DNA of 64,000 bases from Saprospiraceae bacterium (GTDB taxonomy: Bacteria > Bacteroidota > Bacteroidia > Chitinophagales > Saprospiraceae). The stretch is from positions 62,001 through 126,000 of the forward strand of contig JANQPA010000101.1 in assembly GCA_028285545.1 (NCBI GenBank), given 5' to 3'. The translations under genes and the position numbers were made by a program. Each line of letters begins with the position of its first letter. Within the stretch, counting starts at the first letter, position 1. Shown here one piece after another: positions 7,464 through 16,478 of this stretch. The notes under the pieces were generated by a model, which had not been told where the DNA came from, made no database searches, and was given only the letters and a program-made list of their open reading frames with translations.

Positions 7464-9833
7464 CTATTCATCTCTCAAAGCTTCTACAGGGTTAATTCTG
7501 GCGGTTTGTAGAGCCCTGGTTGCAACCGTAAGAAAGGCAACTAACAATACTGTTGCTCCACTTAATAGAAAGATCCACCAGGGAATATTTGTCTGGTAAG
7601 CAAAGTTTTGCATCCATCGATTCATACCCAACCAAGAAATCGGAAAAGCGACTACCAATGATATGACAACTAAAACTAAAAAATCACTGGATAGCAAACT
7701 TATCAGTTGTCCTTCACTAGCGCCTAATACCTTCCGAACACCTACTTCTTTTGTTCTTTGACGAATACTTAAAGTAGCCAATCCCCACATTCCCATCAAC
7801 GCTATGAGAATGGAAAGCAATGTGAAATAAAGAAACATCTTACGAAACCGTACTTCTGTATTATAGATTTTGCCTATGCTTTCATCTAAAAACCAAAAGT
7901 CCATTGGAGTATTAGGGATAGTAGATTTCCAGGTTTTTTGAATAGCTGCAATTCTTTCATCCATTTGCCCAGGATGAAGTTTAACAGAGAGAAAATCAAA
8001 GCGATCCTGCCATGGTTTATTGGTTAATATCAAAGGGTTTATTTTACTATGCAAAGGTGCAAAATGAAAATCCTTAACAAGGCCAATTACCCGATGGTCA
8101 CCATTCCGGCTAATGGTTTTACCAAGTGGTTCATCCCAATTCATTTTTTTAGCGAAAGCTTCATTAATTATATAGCCCGTTTGATCACTAGATCTTTCAC
8201 TACTAAAAAATTGTCCTTCGATCAGGCTTAAGTCATAGGTTTCTAAAAACGCCTCATCTACATCAACTACATTTATCATCATAGGCTGTTCTTGCCCCTC
8301 TGGGATATATCCATTACTAGTAAAACCCTGACCAGGAATTTCGGAACTGGCAGTTACTTCTTTTGTCTGTGCTAAATCGAGTAAGGATTGTTTCAACTTA
8401 GGCATATTGGTTTGTGCTACATCTCCATTGAGCGGAAGAACAATCACCTGATCCTTTTCAAAACCCAGCTCTTTTGTTTGCATATAATATAATTGCCGGC
8501 TTATTATAATTGTTGACACAATTAAAAATGCAGAAATGGCAAATTGAACCACCACCAAAGTATTTCTAAAATACTGCTTTGAAGGCCTGCTTTTTGCCAA
8601 AATACCTTTAATGTTTTCTACAATTTTTAGCGAGGATAAATAAAATGCAGGGTATGCTCCTGCTATAAAAGCGACAGTCATCAGTAATGCAATAAGGATC
8701 ACGAGAGTTTGCCAGTCAAAAAAGAAAGACAGTTCCAGGTTTTTTCCAATTAAAGATCCATATAGTGGAGAAAACTGTAATACCAACAAAAGTGCCCCCA
8801 CAAAAGCAATTAAAGTCGTTATAAATGATTCTCCCAGAAATTGACGAATTAAATCACTACGATGGGCACCTAAGACTTTACGCAGACCAATTTCTTTGGC
8901 TCTTCTAGAAGCACGAGCCGTTGTCAAATTAATGAAATTGACACATGCAATAAAGAGTATAAGTAATCCCACTGCAGCAAAAATGGCCAAATTGGTACGC
9001 AGGCTTCTCGAGTAGGGATTGTATTGGAGGTGAATTTGATTCAATGGCTGAAGATAAGGTTGTAATTCTAAACCGTAGGAGGCATATTCTTTATTTATTT
9101 TTTCCCACATAAAATCGGGGAACTTTCCTTCTAATATTCCAGGCTTTGCTTCTGCATTTAATTTCAGATAAGTAATGTATTGATTGCCCCCTTTCCATCC
9201 TAAATAAAGCCCCTCCTCTTTGAAAAGTGTTTCAAATGAAATGAGTGCATCAAACTGAATATGAGAATTTACAGGAGGATCCTGAACAACTCCCGTTATT
9301 TGATATTGCTGTTGATCAGCCAGTGTGATAAATTTCCCAACTGGATTATTTTCTCCAAAAATATTGACTGCTACCTGATCGGTTAAAACCACCGAAAAGG
9401 GCTTACTCAATGCTGTATTTGGGTCACCCCATTCCATAGTAAATGAAAATAGGTCGAACATCGTTGAATCCGCATATCGGGCAGCTTCAATTTTGAATGC
9501 CTCATTATTATAAGAAGCATACATGATTCTATTAGTAGAGAAACGCGTATAATTTTCTACTTCAGGAAGCTCTTCTTTCATAGCAGGACCTATTGGAGGG
9601 GTAAACACGTAGCTGTCGTCCTCTTCAATATCTCCTCGATTTGTGATTACAGAAATACGATACAAATCTTCCCCATGCTCATGAAATGTATCATAACTTA
9701 ATTCATGACGGATATACAACAAAATTAAAATGACAGCAGCCAGGCCAACTGAGAGGCCGAAAATATTGATTAGACTAAGGACTTTATTGTTAAATAAACT
9801 GCGGAGAGCGATTTTTAGGTGGTTTTTAAACAT
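7464..9833 (-). CDS. ABC transporter permease, MacB/FtsX type
   Basis: A protein of about 789 residues with the duplicated layout of Bacteroidota MacB-like permeases. A first membrane helix after MFKNHLKIALRSLFNNKVLSLIN is followed by a MacB periplasmic core domain, then an FtsX domain with three helices (about 280-420), then a second helix/periplasmic domain/FtsX half ending NPVEALRDE. LRKVLGAHRSDLIRQF and VRKVLGASEGQLISLL are the paired coupling motifs in the two halves. The ATG at 9833 is preferred over 9860 because the family starts at MFKNHLKIA and an inverted repeat overlaps the upstream codons. No ATPase subunit is nearby. The substrate (peptide, lipoprotein or signal) is unknown. Confidence 0.88.
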   Translation of the reverse strand: MFKNHLKIALRSLFNNKVLSLINIFGLSVGLAAVILILLYIRHELSYDTFHEHGEDLYRISVITNRGDIEEDDSYVFTPPIGPAMKEELPEVENYTRFSTNRIMYASYNNEAFKIEAARYADSTMFDLFSFTMEWGDPNTALSKPFSVVLTDQVAVNIFGENNPVGKFITLADQQQYQITGVVQDPPVNSHIQFDALISFETLFKEEGLYLGWKGGNQYITYLKLNAEAKPGILEGKFPDFMWEKINKEYASYGLELQPYLQPLNQIHLQYNPYSRSLRTNLAIFAAVGLLILFIACVNFINLTTARASRRAKEIGLRKVLGAHRSDLIRQFLGESFITTLIAFVGALLLVLQFSPLYGSLIGKNLELSFFFDWQTLVILIALLMTVAFIAGAYPAFYLSSLKIVENIKGILAKSRPSKQYFRNTLVVVQFAISAFLIVSTIIISRQLYYMQTKELGFEKDQVIVLPLNGDVAQTNMPKLKQSLLDLAQTKEVTASSEIPGQGFTSNGYIPEGQEQPMMINVVDVDEAFLETYDLSLIEGQFFSSERSSDQTGYIINEAFAKKMNWDEPLGKTISRNGDHRVIGLVKDFHFAPLHSKINPLILTNKPWQDRFDFLSVKLHPGQMDERIAAIQKTWKSTIPNTPMDFWFLDESIGKIYNTEVRFRKMFLYFTLLSILIALMGMWGLATLSIRQRTKEVGVRKVLGASEGQLISLLSSDFLVLVVISLVVAFPISWLGMNRWMQNFAYQTNIPWWIFLLSGATVLLVAFLTVATRALQTARINPVEALRDE

Positions 9834-9848
9834 AGCTTCAAAATTGAT

Positions 9849-9924
9849 GAGGCTGTTCAAAACAAAGCAAATAATATCTCAAAATTGATCTAAAGAATTT
9901 TGGATTCTTTATTTGAACAGCCTC
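9849..9924. repeat. 13-bp terminal inverted repeat, 76-bp MITE-like element
   Basis: GAGGCTGTTCAAA at 9849-9861 is repeated exactly as its reverse complement at 9912-9924, enclosing an AT-rich centre. The end sequence resembles ends of some insertion sequences (GAGGCTGT...). It could be a small non-autonomous element or simply a long hairpin between uvrB and the permease gene. Confidence 0.5.
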
Positions 9925-10033
9925 CAATTAACAGTCGGATAATTCAGCTAAAGCTACATTCCTTTTTAGATGAGCAACAATGATTTTTGTCATTGCTGAT
10001 TTTTGAAAAAATGATTATAAAAAATCAGAAAAT

Positions 10034-12058
10034 TCACACTGCATCTTTTAATCTCTTTTTCAAAGCAAACAATTCATCCCGATACTGTGCAGCAGAGATA
10101 AAATCCAATTCTTTTGCTGCCTTGCGCATCTTTTTCTCTGTATTTTCAATCATCAATTCAATTTTATCCTTTGATAAATATTCCAGAATCGGATCAGCGG
10201 CAAGACTCGGCTGATCGGGCTCCACATAAGCCTGCGGTTGACCAGCACGAATATCCAAAATGGATTTTTTGGCTAATATTTCTTCTTTAGATTTCCGTAC
10301 GGTCCTCGGAATGATCCCATGTTCTTCATTATAAGCCATTTGTTTGGCTCTACGACGATTGGTTTCATCAATAGTCGCTTGCATAGACCTGGTGACCTTA
10401 TCTGCATAAAAAATGACAAGGCCATTTACATTTCTTGCCGCCCGCCCGGCTGTCTGAGTAAGAGAACGATTATTCCTTAAAAACCCTTCTTTATCTGCAT
10501 CTATGATGGCAACTAAAGATACCTCCGGTAAATCTAGTCCTTCTCTCAATAAGTTGACCCCCACCAAAACATCAAATGAGCCTAAACGCAAATCCCTTAA
10601 TATTTCTACCCGCTCCATAGTATCAACTTCCGAGTGAATGTACCTTACTTTAATGTTCATTTTTGTCAGATACTTAGATAACTCTTCCGCCATTCGTTTA
10701 GTCAGGGTAGTAACTAAGACTCGCTCTTCCCTCTTAATTCGTTCGTCAATTTCCTCCATTAAATCATCAATTTGATTTAAACTTGGGCGTACTTCAATGG
10801 GAGGATCCAAAAGACCTGTTGGTCTAATTACCTGCTCGATAAATAATCCTCCTGTTTGTTCAAGTTCATAATCTCCTGGAGTTGCACTTACAAAAATGAC
10901 CTGATTGATGAGGTGTTCAAATTCACCGAAATTTAAAGGTCTATTGTCCATTGCAGAAGGCAAGCGAAAACCGTAACTTACTAAATTGGTTTTCCGTGCC
11001 CGGTCTCCACCGAACATCCCTCTCACTTGTGGAACCGTCACATGGCTTTCATCAATCATCATCAGATAATCTTCCGGAAAATAATCAAGCAAGCAGAAGG
11101 GACGTGTTCCTGGTTTTCGGCCATCAAAAAATCGAGAATAATTCTCCACCCCATTGCAGTACCCCAGCTCTTTCATCATTTCAATATCAAAATTGGTTCG
11201 CTCTCTGATCCTCTTAGCTTCCAAAAAGCGTCCTTCTCGTTCAAAATATTTCTCCTGCTCAAATAATTCATCCTGTATATCCTTGATGATCCCGTGAATT
11301 CTTTCTTTGGGTGCCAAATAAAGATTGGCTGGAAAAATAGCGGCATTTACCATCTTTTCAATTCGCTTGCCCGTTTCTACCTCTATTTGTTCAATATCTT
11401 CAATTTCATCTCCAAAAAAAGTAATTCGATATCCATAGTCCACATAGGGCAAATTGATGTCTACAGTATCTCCTCGAACCCTAAATGTGGCCCTCCGGAA
11501 TTCAATCTCCGTTCTGGAATACAAACTCTCAACCAGGCTATATAAAAAGGCGTTTCTCGAAATGGTTTGTCCTTTCTGGATTCGAATAATTCCTGTTTTA
11601 TAATCTTCAGGGTTTCCCATACCATAAATGCAAGAAACAGAAGCTACAATTATGATATCACGTCGTCCGGATAAAAGCGAAGAAGTAGCTCTCAATCTAA
11701 GCTTATCTACTTCTTCATTAATTGCTAAATCTTTTTCAATATAAGTGTCAGATGACATGATATAGGCCTCCGGCTGGTAATAGTCATAATAGGAAACAAA
11801 ATATTCGACCGCATTATTGGGAAAAAACTCTCTGAATTCGCCGTAAAGCTGAGCCGTCAAAGTTTTATTGTGAGTAAGAACTAAAGTAGGCCGGTTCAAC
11901 TGAGCAATAACATTAGCCATTGTGAAGGTTTTACCAGAACCTGTAACACCCAATAAAACCTGTGCCTTTTCGTATTCATTGATTCCATTAATTAATTCTT
12001 CAATGGCTTGAGGCTGATCACCTGTAGGTTTAAAGGGTGACTCTAGTTCGAAATTCAT
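10034..12058 (-). CDS. uvrB: Excinuclease ABC subunit B
   Basis: A 674-residue protein of normal UvrB length. Walker A is at residues 37-44 (GVTGSGKT). The Tyr-rich beta-hairpin that opens DNA around lesions is SYYDYYQPEAYI. The helicase motif LMMIDESHVTVPQ is present, as are LVGVNLLREGLDLPEVSLV and the TQTAGRAARN motif. A C-terminal UVR domain (KAAKELDFISAAQYRDELF) for UvrA/UvrC contact closes the protein. It loads on damage delivered by UvrA and guides UvrC incision in nucleotide excision repair. A promoter-like TATTTTTG lies 23-30 bases upstream of the start. Confidence 0.97.
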   Translation of the reverse strand: MNFELESPFKPTGDQPQAIEELINGINEYEKAQVLLGVTGSGKTFTMANVIAQLNRPTLVLTHNKTLTAQLYGEFREFFPNNAVEYFVSYYDYYQPEAYIMSSDTYIEKDLAINEEVDKLRLRATSSLLSGRRDIIIVASVSCIYGMGNPEDYKTGIIRIQKGQTISRNAFLYSLVESLYSRTEIEFRRATFRVRGDTVDINLPYVDYGYRITFFGDEIEDIEQIEVETGKRIEKMVNAAIFPANLYLAPKERIHGIIKDIQDELFEQEKYFEREGRFLEAKRIRERTNFDIEMMKELGYCNGVENYSRFFDGRKPGTRPFCLLDYFPEDYLMMIDESHVTVPQVRGMFGGDRARKTNLVSYGFRLPSAMDNRPLNFGEFEHLINQVIFVSATPGDYELEQTGGLFIEQVIRPTGLLDPPIEVRPSLNQIDDLMEEIDERIKREERVLVTTLTKRMAEELSKYLTKMNIKVRYIHSEVDTMERVEILRDLRLGSFDVLVGVNLLREGLDLPEVSLVAIIDADKEGFLRNNRSLTQTAGRAARNVNGLVIFYADKVTRSMQATIDETNRRRAKQMAYNEEHGIIPRTVRKSKEEILAKKSILDIRAGQPQAYVEPDQPSLAADPILEYLSKDKIELMIENTEKKMRKAAKELDFISAAQYRDELFALKKRLKDAV

Positions 12059-12080
12059 ACGATTTGTTTTTATTTATTCG

Positions 12081-12088
12081 CAAAAATA
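12081..12088 (-). promoter_or_regulatory. Bacteroidota -7 box for uvrB
   Basis: On the minus strand this reads TATTTTTG, matching TAnnTTTG, and it is followed by C. It lies 23 bases upstream of the uvrB ATG. No clear TTTG at the -33 position. Confidence 0.5.
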
Positions 12089-12155
12089 AACAAATTATTT
12101 CATAAAAAAAGAAACTAATTCTTCCCAAATTAAATTGATACCGTAAAACTACAAC

Positions 12156-12644
12156 ATGAAAATTGAGATCCAATCTATTCCTTTGGAGCAAAAAATTATT
12201 CTTCGTAATCTCATGCAGCTTTATCAATATGATTTTAGCGAATTATCCGGTGAGGACATCAATGAATATGCCCGTTTTGAGTATAACTATCTTGATTATT
12301 ATTGGACGGAAGAAAAGCGATTTCCATACCTCATTCGGGTCGAGGACAAGATTGCCGGTTTTGTTTTGGTGAATGATCATCTTTTAAGCAATCATAATGG
12401 AGAAGCCAGGTCACTGGCAGAGTTTTTTATTTTGAGAAAATTTAGGCGCAGGGGCATTGGAAGTCAGGTAGCTAAAAAGATATTCTCAAGCCATTCCGGC
12501 CCTTGGGAAGTGACCACACTTGAATACAATAAAGCAGCTATTTCTTTTTGGACAAAAACCATTTCAGACTATACTAATGGTAAATTTGAAGAAATCGTTA
12601 GAAATGGTGATGATTGGGATGGAAGAATTTATAAATTTGGATAA
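12156..12644 (+). CDS. GNAT family N-acetyltransferase
   Basis: A 162-residue protein. The acetyl-CoA binding motif A is seen in LAEFFILRKFRRRGIGSQVA (R-x-x-G-x-G type), preceded by a strand IAGFVLVND. LEYNKAAISFWTKTI is motif B with the conserved Asn and following helix. It transfers an acyl group from CoA to an amine. The N-terminal LMQLYQYDFSEL start resembles small-molecule or antibiotic-type acetyltransferases, but the substrate cannot be read from the sequence. It is divergent from uvrB. Confidence 0.88.
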   Translation: MKIEIQSIPLEQKIILRNLMQLYQYDFSELSGEDINEYARFEYNYLDYYWTEEKRFPYLIRVEDKIAGFVLVNDHLLSNHNGEARSLAEFFILRKFRRRGIGSQVAKKIFSSHSGPWEVTTLEYNKAAISFWTKTISDYTNGKFEEIVRNGDDWDGRIYKFG

Positions 12645-12675
12645 GGTCAATAAGGCCTAGTTCAGTTTATTAACA

Positions 12676-13896
12676 ATGACAAGACAGCAATTCCAATTAT
12701 TATTTTTATTTCTGATTTTTTTTGCCTGCGAAAGCATTCAAGAGGAGATACCTGTAGAAGAAAAAATCCTTGAATTCCAAATGAAAGAGATCTATTCCTT
12801 TCCTGAGGAAGGAGTATTTGCCAGCAATCTTTCTGACGGAGCTCGGTTGAATGGTTTTATCCAAATTAAGGAAGGTCATTATCAAGCTATCATAAGTCCT
12901 GAAAACATACCGATCAATTCCAGTGCCTGGTATGCCTTACAAATATGGGGTGGTTCTCCTAAAACCATTGAATTATCACTTAAATATACTCATCATAAAC
13001 ACCGATACATTCCCAAAGTAAGTAGAGACGGAAAGAACTGGAGGAGTATTCCGGCAGAAGCAGTCAGCTTAAATCAAGATTCTACCATTGCTTCATTTAG
13101 CGTTCAATTGAGTTCAGACACCCTTTGGATAGCCGCCCAGGAAATGTTTTCCACTGCTACCATTTATTCCTGGATGGATAGACATATGGACACTCACAAT
13201 ACCTTAAAAAAGGAGTTGACAGGTCAAAGTGTTTTGAACAAAAACATCTACGTGTATTCTTCTGAAGTGGATAGCATTCGACCTTCTGTTCTTATTGTGG
13301 CCCGGCAACATCCTCCGGAAGTCCCTGGCGGAACCATAGCTTTTCAAGCATTTTTTGAAGAAATATATTCGTCTTCAGCCATAGCTAAACTTTTCAGAGA
13401 GCGCTTTAACATCTATACTTTCCCTGTTCTAAATCCAGATGGGGTCGATTTGGGCCATTGGCGTCATAATGCAAACGGGGTAGATTTAAACAGAGACTGG
13501 AAAGATTTTCAACAAGCCGAGACACAAGTCGTCAGAGATTTTATGCGTAAGAAGGTTAAGGAACAAAAGAAATTTATTGCATTCGGTTTTGATTTTCATA
13601 CCTCCTACACGGGGCCGTATTTGTTGATTTTAGAGTTAGAAAATGAACAAAACTTGGAAACACAAATTATTCCTGAGTGGACTCGAAAGGTAGGTAATGA
13701 AACTCCTTTATTGATGGAGTACAAAAGGAGAGATCAATCCTTACCTTATTTTTATAATTGGTTATACAATGAGTTTAAGGCAGAAGCTGTCACCTATGAG
13801 GAAGGGGATGAAATTGATCGTTCCATTATTAAATCAAGAGCTAAATTATATGCACAAAAGTGGATGGCAACTATGTTGATGGAATATTATGAGTAG
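12676..13896 (+). CDS. M14 family zinc carboxypeptidase-like lipoprotein
   Basis: A 406-residue protein with a lipoprotein signal (LFLFLIFFACES, Cys at 18). An N-terminal beta domain (about 30-190) precedes the M14 catalytic domain. Zinc ligands are H212 and E215 in RQHPPEVPGG and H308 in DFHTSY. VDLNRDW contains the substrate-binding Asn-Arg pair. The general base is probably a Glu in VTYEEGDE near residue 376. It should trim peptides or cell-wall fragments in the periplasm or at the surface. This N-terminal beta domain plus M14 layout is known from cytosolic-carboxypeptidase-like and Bacteroidota enzymes. The substrate is unknown. Confidence 0.87.
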   Translation: MTRQQFQLLFLFLIFFACESIQEEIPVEEKILEFQMKEIYSFPEEGVFASNLSDGARLNGFIQIKEGHYQAIISPENIPINSSAWYALQIWGGSPKTIELSLKYTHHKHRYIPKVSRDGKNWRSIPAEAVSLNQDSTIASFSVQLSSDTLWIAAQEMFSTATIYSWMDRHMDTHNTLKKELTGQSVLNKNIYVYSSEVDSIRPSVLIVARQHPPEVPGGTIAFQAFFEEIYSSSAIAKLFRERFNIYTFPVLNPDGVDLGHWRHNANGVDLNRDWKDFQQAETQVVRDFMRKKVKEQKKFIAFGFDFHTSYTGPYLLILELENEQNLETQIIPEWTRKVGNETPLLMEYKRRDQSLPYFYNWLYNEFKAEAVTYEEGDEIDRSIIKSRAKLYAQKWMATMLMEYYE

Positions 13897-13995
13897 TAGA
13901 TAAAGGACATGGTGGAAAAATCTTATTTTGGGCCGGAAAAAGCTATGAATGGTATCATGTGGAATAGAATGAAAGCCATTTAAAACAAAACAAAA

Positions 13996-14442
13996 ATGAC
14001 CGAAAAGAAAATAACCATAAAAAAAGGAGAGCTTATTCTAAAAGGAGAGGACATAAAAATTGATGATGATGCGATCTTCAATCGCAATCTACTCATCGTT
14101 TCCTCGCTGGTTTGGTGTTTTTATGGGGTGCTAAACATTATTCGATACCCGATCCATAATAACTTCTTTTACTTCTATTTTGGTGTATTCATTTTGGCAT
14201 TATGGATTGTGGTGGTAGGCTTTGTCATTTTTAGAGTCAGCTTTAAAAAAAATTATACTTTCTCTGAAATTCAAAAAGTGAAATTCCGCCTGAGAAGCAA
14301 AGGCTTTTTTTCCGCTAGAATATTAACCAAGAAGGGAAGGATCAGAACCCTAACGCTTAGTGACAAAAAGGAAGATCTCAATATGTTAGTCCGTCAACTG
14401 AAAAAGCGAAAGATAAAATTGGAGATGGAGGATTTAAAATAA
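13996..14442 (+). CDS. Small membrane protein, possible PH-like domain
   Basis: A 148-residue protein not recognised as a named family. It has two membrane helices (about 32-52 and 62-85) between a lysine-rich N-terminus (ITIKKGELILKGEDIKIDDD) and a C-terminal basic part (KVKFRLRSKGFFSARILTKKGRIRTLTL). The arrangement of two helices followed by short strands recalls bacterial PH-domain membrane proteins, but this is by shape only. Its stop codon lies inside the shared terminator with the converging hydrolase gene. Confidence 0.6.
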   Translation: MTEKKITIKKGELILKGEDIKIDDDAIFNRNLLIVSSLVWCFYGVLNIIRYPIHNNFFYFYFGVFILALWIVVVGFVIFRVSFKKNYTFSEIQKVKFRLRSKGFFSARILTKKGRIRTLTLSDKKEDLNMLVRQLKKRKIKLEMEDLK

Positions 14443-14480
14443 ATGAGGTGTTGCCCGGTTGGGCAACACCTCATTTATTT
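14437..14480. terminator. Bidirectional intrinsic terminator
   Basis: AAATGAGGTGTTGCCC pairs perfectly with GGGCAACACCTCATTT around a GGTT loop, with A-T extension on both sides. It overlaps the stop codon of the membrane protein gene and abuts that of the converging hydrolase gene, serving both. Confidence 0.85.
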
Positions 14481-15347
14481 TTAGTAGGCTGGATACAAAA
14501 TATCCTCTTCAATAAAAGAAAGAACCTTTGAATAAACCATCGCATCCTGAAGGCTGTGCCCTAATTTATCGGTTACCATTAATTGAGAATGTTTCAAATT
14601 TTCATGATAATGGAAGCCATTTTCCACCTTGGTGATGGGATCATTTTTATCATGAATAATCAGTGCTGGCACCTCAATTTTTGGACAATAAGTTTTATAA
14701 GAAAAGTAGTCAGGCGTTTTATCAAATTTATTTTTCAAGTGCTTATTAAAATTGTCAATGCTCCGTTTTGAAAGGCCCAACATTTTACCAAAGTATCCAG
14801 ACATAATTTCCAGATCCGCTGCTACTCCCAGCAAAATAAACTTCTTGATATTAGAGGATGAATAATGGGACAGATAATAAGCAACTGCCTTCCCTCCTAG
14901 AGAATGCCCTACTAAATAATCAGGTTGGTATTCAATGACTGCACTATTCACAGCCGCTGAATATTTAGGAAGGTGCAAATATTTTCCTTCCGAGGCACCA
15001 TGTGCAGGGGCATCTATGCAAACTACCCGATATCCTTTTTCAAGCAATATTGGAATTAAAAACCGCCACCTGGCTGAATTTGATTCCCAGCCATGAATTA
15101 AAAGAATTGTTTGTTCTCCAGTGCTATTCCAAACATAAGATTGAATCTGCTCTTCTCCATTGCTAAGCAGTTGTTTTTCTTCTGCCTGGTTTAAAAACTC
15201 TTCATCTCTTGGCCTCAACCGACCTTTCCAGGGGGTACAAAACAGGTCGAATGCTTTGCTTCCAGCCATTTTGGGTGCTACATAGCTTAAAATGTTGATC
15301 GATTTACCAATTAATATGGGTAGGTTTTTCTTTATTTTTGCCTTCAT
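14481..15347 (-). CDS. Alpha/beta hydrolase fold protein
   Basis: A 288-residue protein with the complete catalytic set of the fold. The oxyanion strand is LLIHGWESNSARW, the nucleophile elbow VGHSLGGKAV (Ser), the acid Asp is in IIHDKNDPITKVENG, and the His is in DKLGHSLQDA. It acts on an ester, thioester or similar bond, probably in the cytosol because no signal peptide is seen. The substrate cannot be deduced and the neighbours do not help. Confidence 0.88.
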   Translation of the reverse strand: MKAKIKKNLPILIGKSINILSYVAPKMAGSKAFDLFCTPWKGRLRPRDEEFLNQAEEKQLLSNGEEQIQSYVWNSTGEQTILLIHGWESNSARWRFLIPILLEKGYRVVCIDAPAHGASEGKYLHLPKYSAAVNSAVIEYQPDYLVGHSLGGKAVAYYLSHYSSSNIKKFILLGVAADLEIMSGYFGKMLGLSKRSIDNFNKHLKNKFDKTPDYFSYKTYCPKIEVPALIIHDKNDPITKVENGFHYHENLKHSQLMVTDKLGHSLQDAMVYSKVLSFIEEDILYPAY

Positions 15348-15448
15348 GATTACGAGTGTTTAAATACAAAACAAAGCTCGACAGTTAAATTTAATTCTGC
15401 ATTGATTTTTTTTAAGAAATCTTCTTGACTGAAAAAAATTAAATTTAA

Positions 15449-15494
15449 TTATAGAGACGAGACTGCCGCGGCCGCGGCAGTCTCGTCTCTATAA
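15449..15494. repeat. 46-bp perfect palindrome with GC core
   Basis: The sequence reads identically on both strands from 15449 to 15494, with core CCGCGGCCGCGG and arms TTATAGAGACGAGACTG. There is no spacer. It sits at the midpoint between two divergent gene starts, so it is not in an ordinary terminator position. Confidence 0.8.
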
Positions 15495-15602
15495 AAGATA
15501 TTCTTTTCTTTCTCAACTTATAAATTAGGAATTGGTAAAGGAATGTTTAAGTAAACCATCAGGCGGAATTCCCTATTTATTTTCCAAAAAAAATTACGTC
15601 TG

Positions 15603-16478
15603 ATGAAAAACTTATTCCTTTTTATTTTATCACTAGCATTATTTTCCTGCCAACCTAAGCAGGACGCGCCAATTATCTCCCAAGTAGAATCAATTTCCTA
15701 TATCTCAAGCAGAGGAAGTGGGTTTGACATCTATCGAAATAATCTCGAAGGCTCCGCTGAAGTAAAAATGACAAAAGACCTTGGCTGGGAGTGGGGTCCA
15801 CAATTCGTAAGGCCTCTAAAAATGCTGATTTATAATAGTCAGGATACTTCAGGAGTTTTCCAACAAAAAGCAATGGAACTAAATGGAGAAAATCTACCTT
15901 TCAAAACTTTTGACCTTCCAGGTTTTAATATTTCACCAGACGGACAATGGATCGCTTATAGCCGAAAAGTAGGGGAAAGCAATCAGATCATTATAGCCCC
16001 TTATTCTAATATCCAAGACAGCATACAAATCACTTCCGGAAATTATTATTTCGGTCGACAGAAATGGTCCAATGATGGGAATAAAATTGCCTATATCTCA
16101 GATCAAACAGGTTCTAATGAGATTTATATTTATAATTTAGAATCAAAGCAAACCCAACAAATCACAAACAATGATAAAAGAGAAAAATACATGTCCTGGT
16201 CACCCGATGGAAAACAACTAGCCACAACCATGGATATGGGAGAGGAAGAGAACGACATATTTTTGATCAATTTAGCCGATCTGCAAATCACCCAATTAAC
16301 GGATTCACCAATTAATGAAAGTGAAATTGCCTGGTCTTTAAAGGGAGGGTATGTGGCTTACCACGCCAAAGTAGATGAGAAAGATGACATTTTCATTCTC
16401 TCAATAGAAAATAAAGAAATTACCAAAATCACCAATGGAGAAGGGTATCACGGCGAGCCGGCCTGGATTTTAGAGTAG
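15603..16478 (+). CDS. TolB/WD40-like beta-propeller lipoprotein
   Basis: A 291-residue protein with a lipoprotein signal (ILSLALFSCQPK). It contains repeated PD40 blades: SPDGQWIAYSR, SNDGNKIAYISDQTGSNEIYIY, SPDGKQLATTMD and a last blade with IAWSLKGGYVAYHAKVDEKDDIFIL. These resemble the propeller of TolB and of periplasmic surveillance proteins. It is shorter than TolB (about 430) and lacks the TolB N-terminal domain, so it is not TolB itself. It is probably anchored in the periplasm or outer membrane. The role is unknown. It converges on the next gene with a 9-base overlap. Confidence 0.82.
   Translation: MKNLFLFILSLALFSCQPKQDAPIISQVESISYISSRGSGFDIYRNNLEGSAEVKMTKDLGWEWGPQFVRPLKMLIYNSQDTSGVFQQKAMELNGENLPFKTFDLPGFNISPDGQWIAYSRKVGESNQIIIAPYSNIQDSIQITSGNYYFGRQKWSNDGNKIAYISDQTGSNEIYIYNLESKQTQQITNNDKREKYMSWSPDGKQLATTMDMGEEENDIFLINLADLQITQLTDSPINESEIAWSLKGGYVAYHAKVDEKDDIFILSIENKEITKITNGEGYHGEPAWILE

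Noticed and set aside
13909-13983. Short open frame (24 codons, MVEKSYFGPEKAMN...) between the M14 peptidase and membrane protein genes
   Set aside because: Very short, no clear ribosome binding site, no recognisable similarity. Most likely chance.
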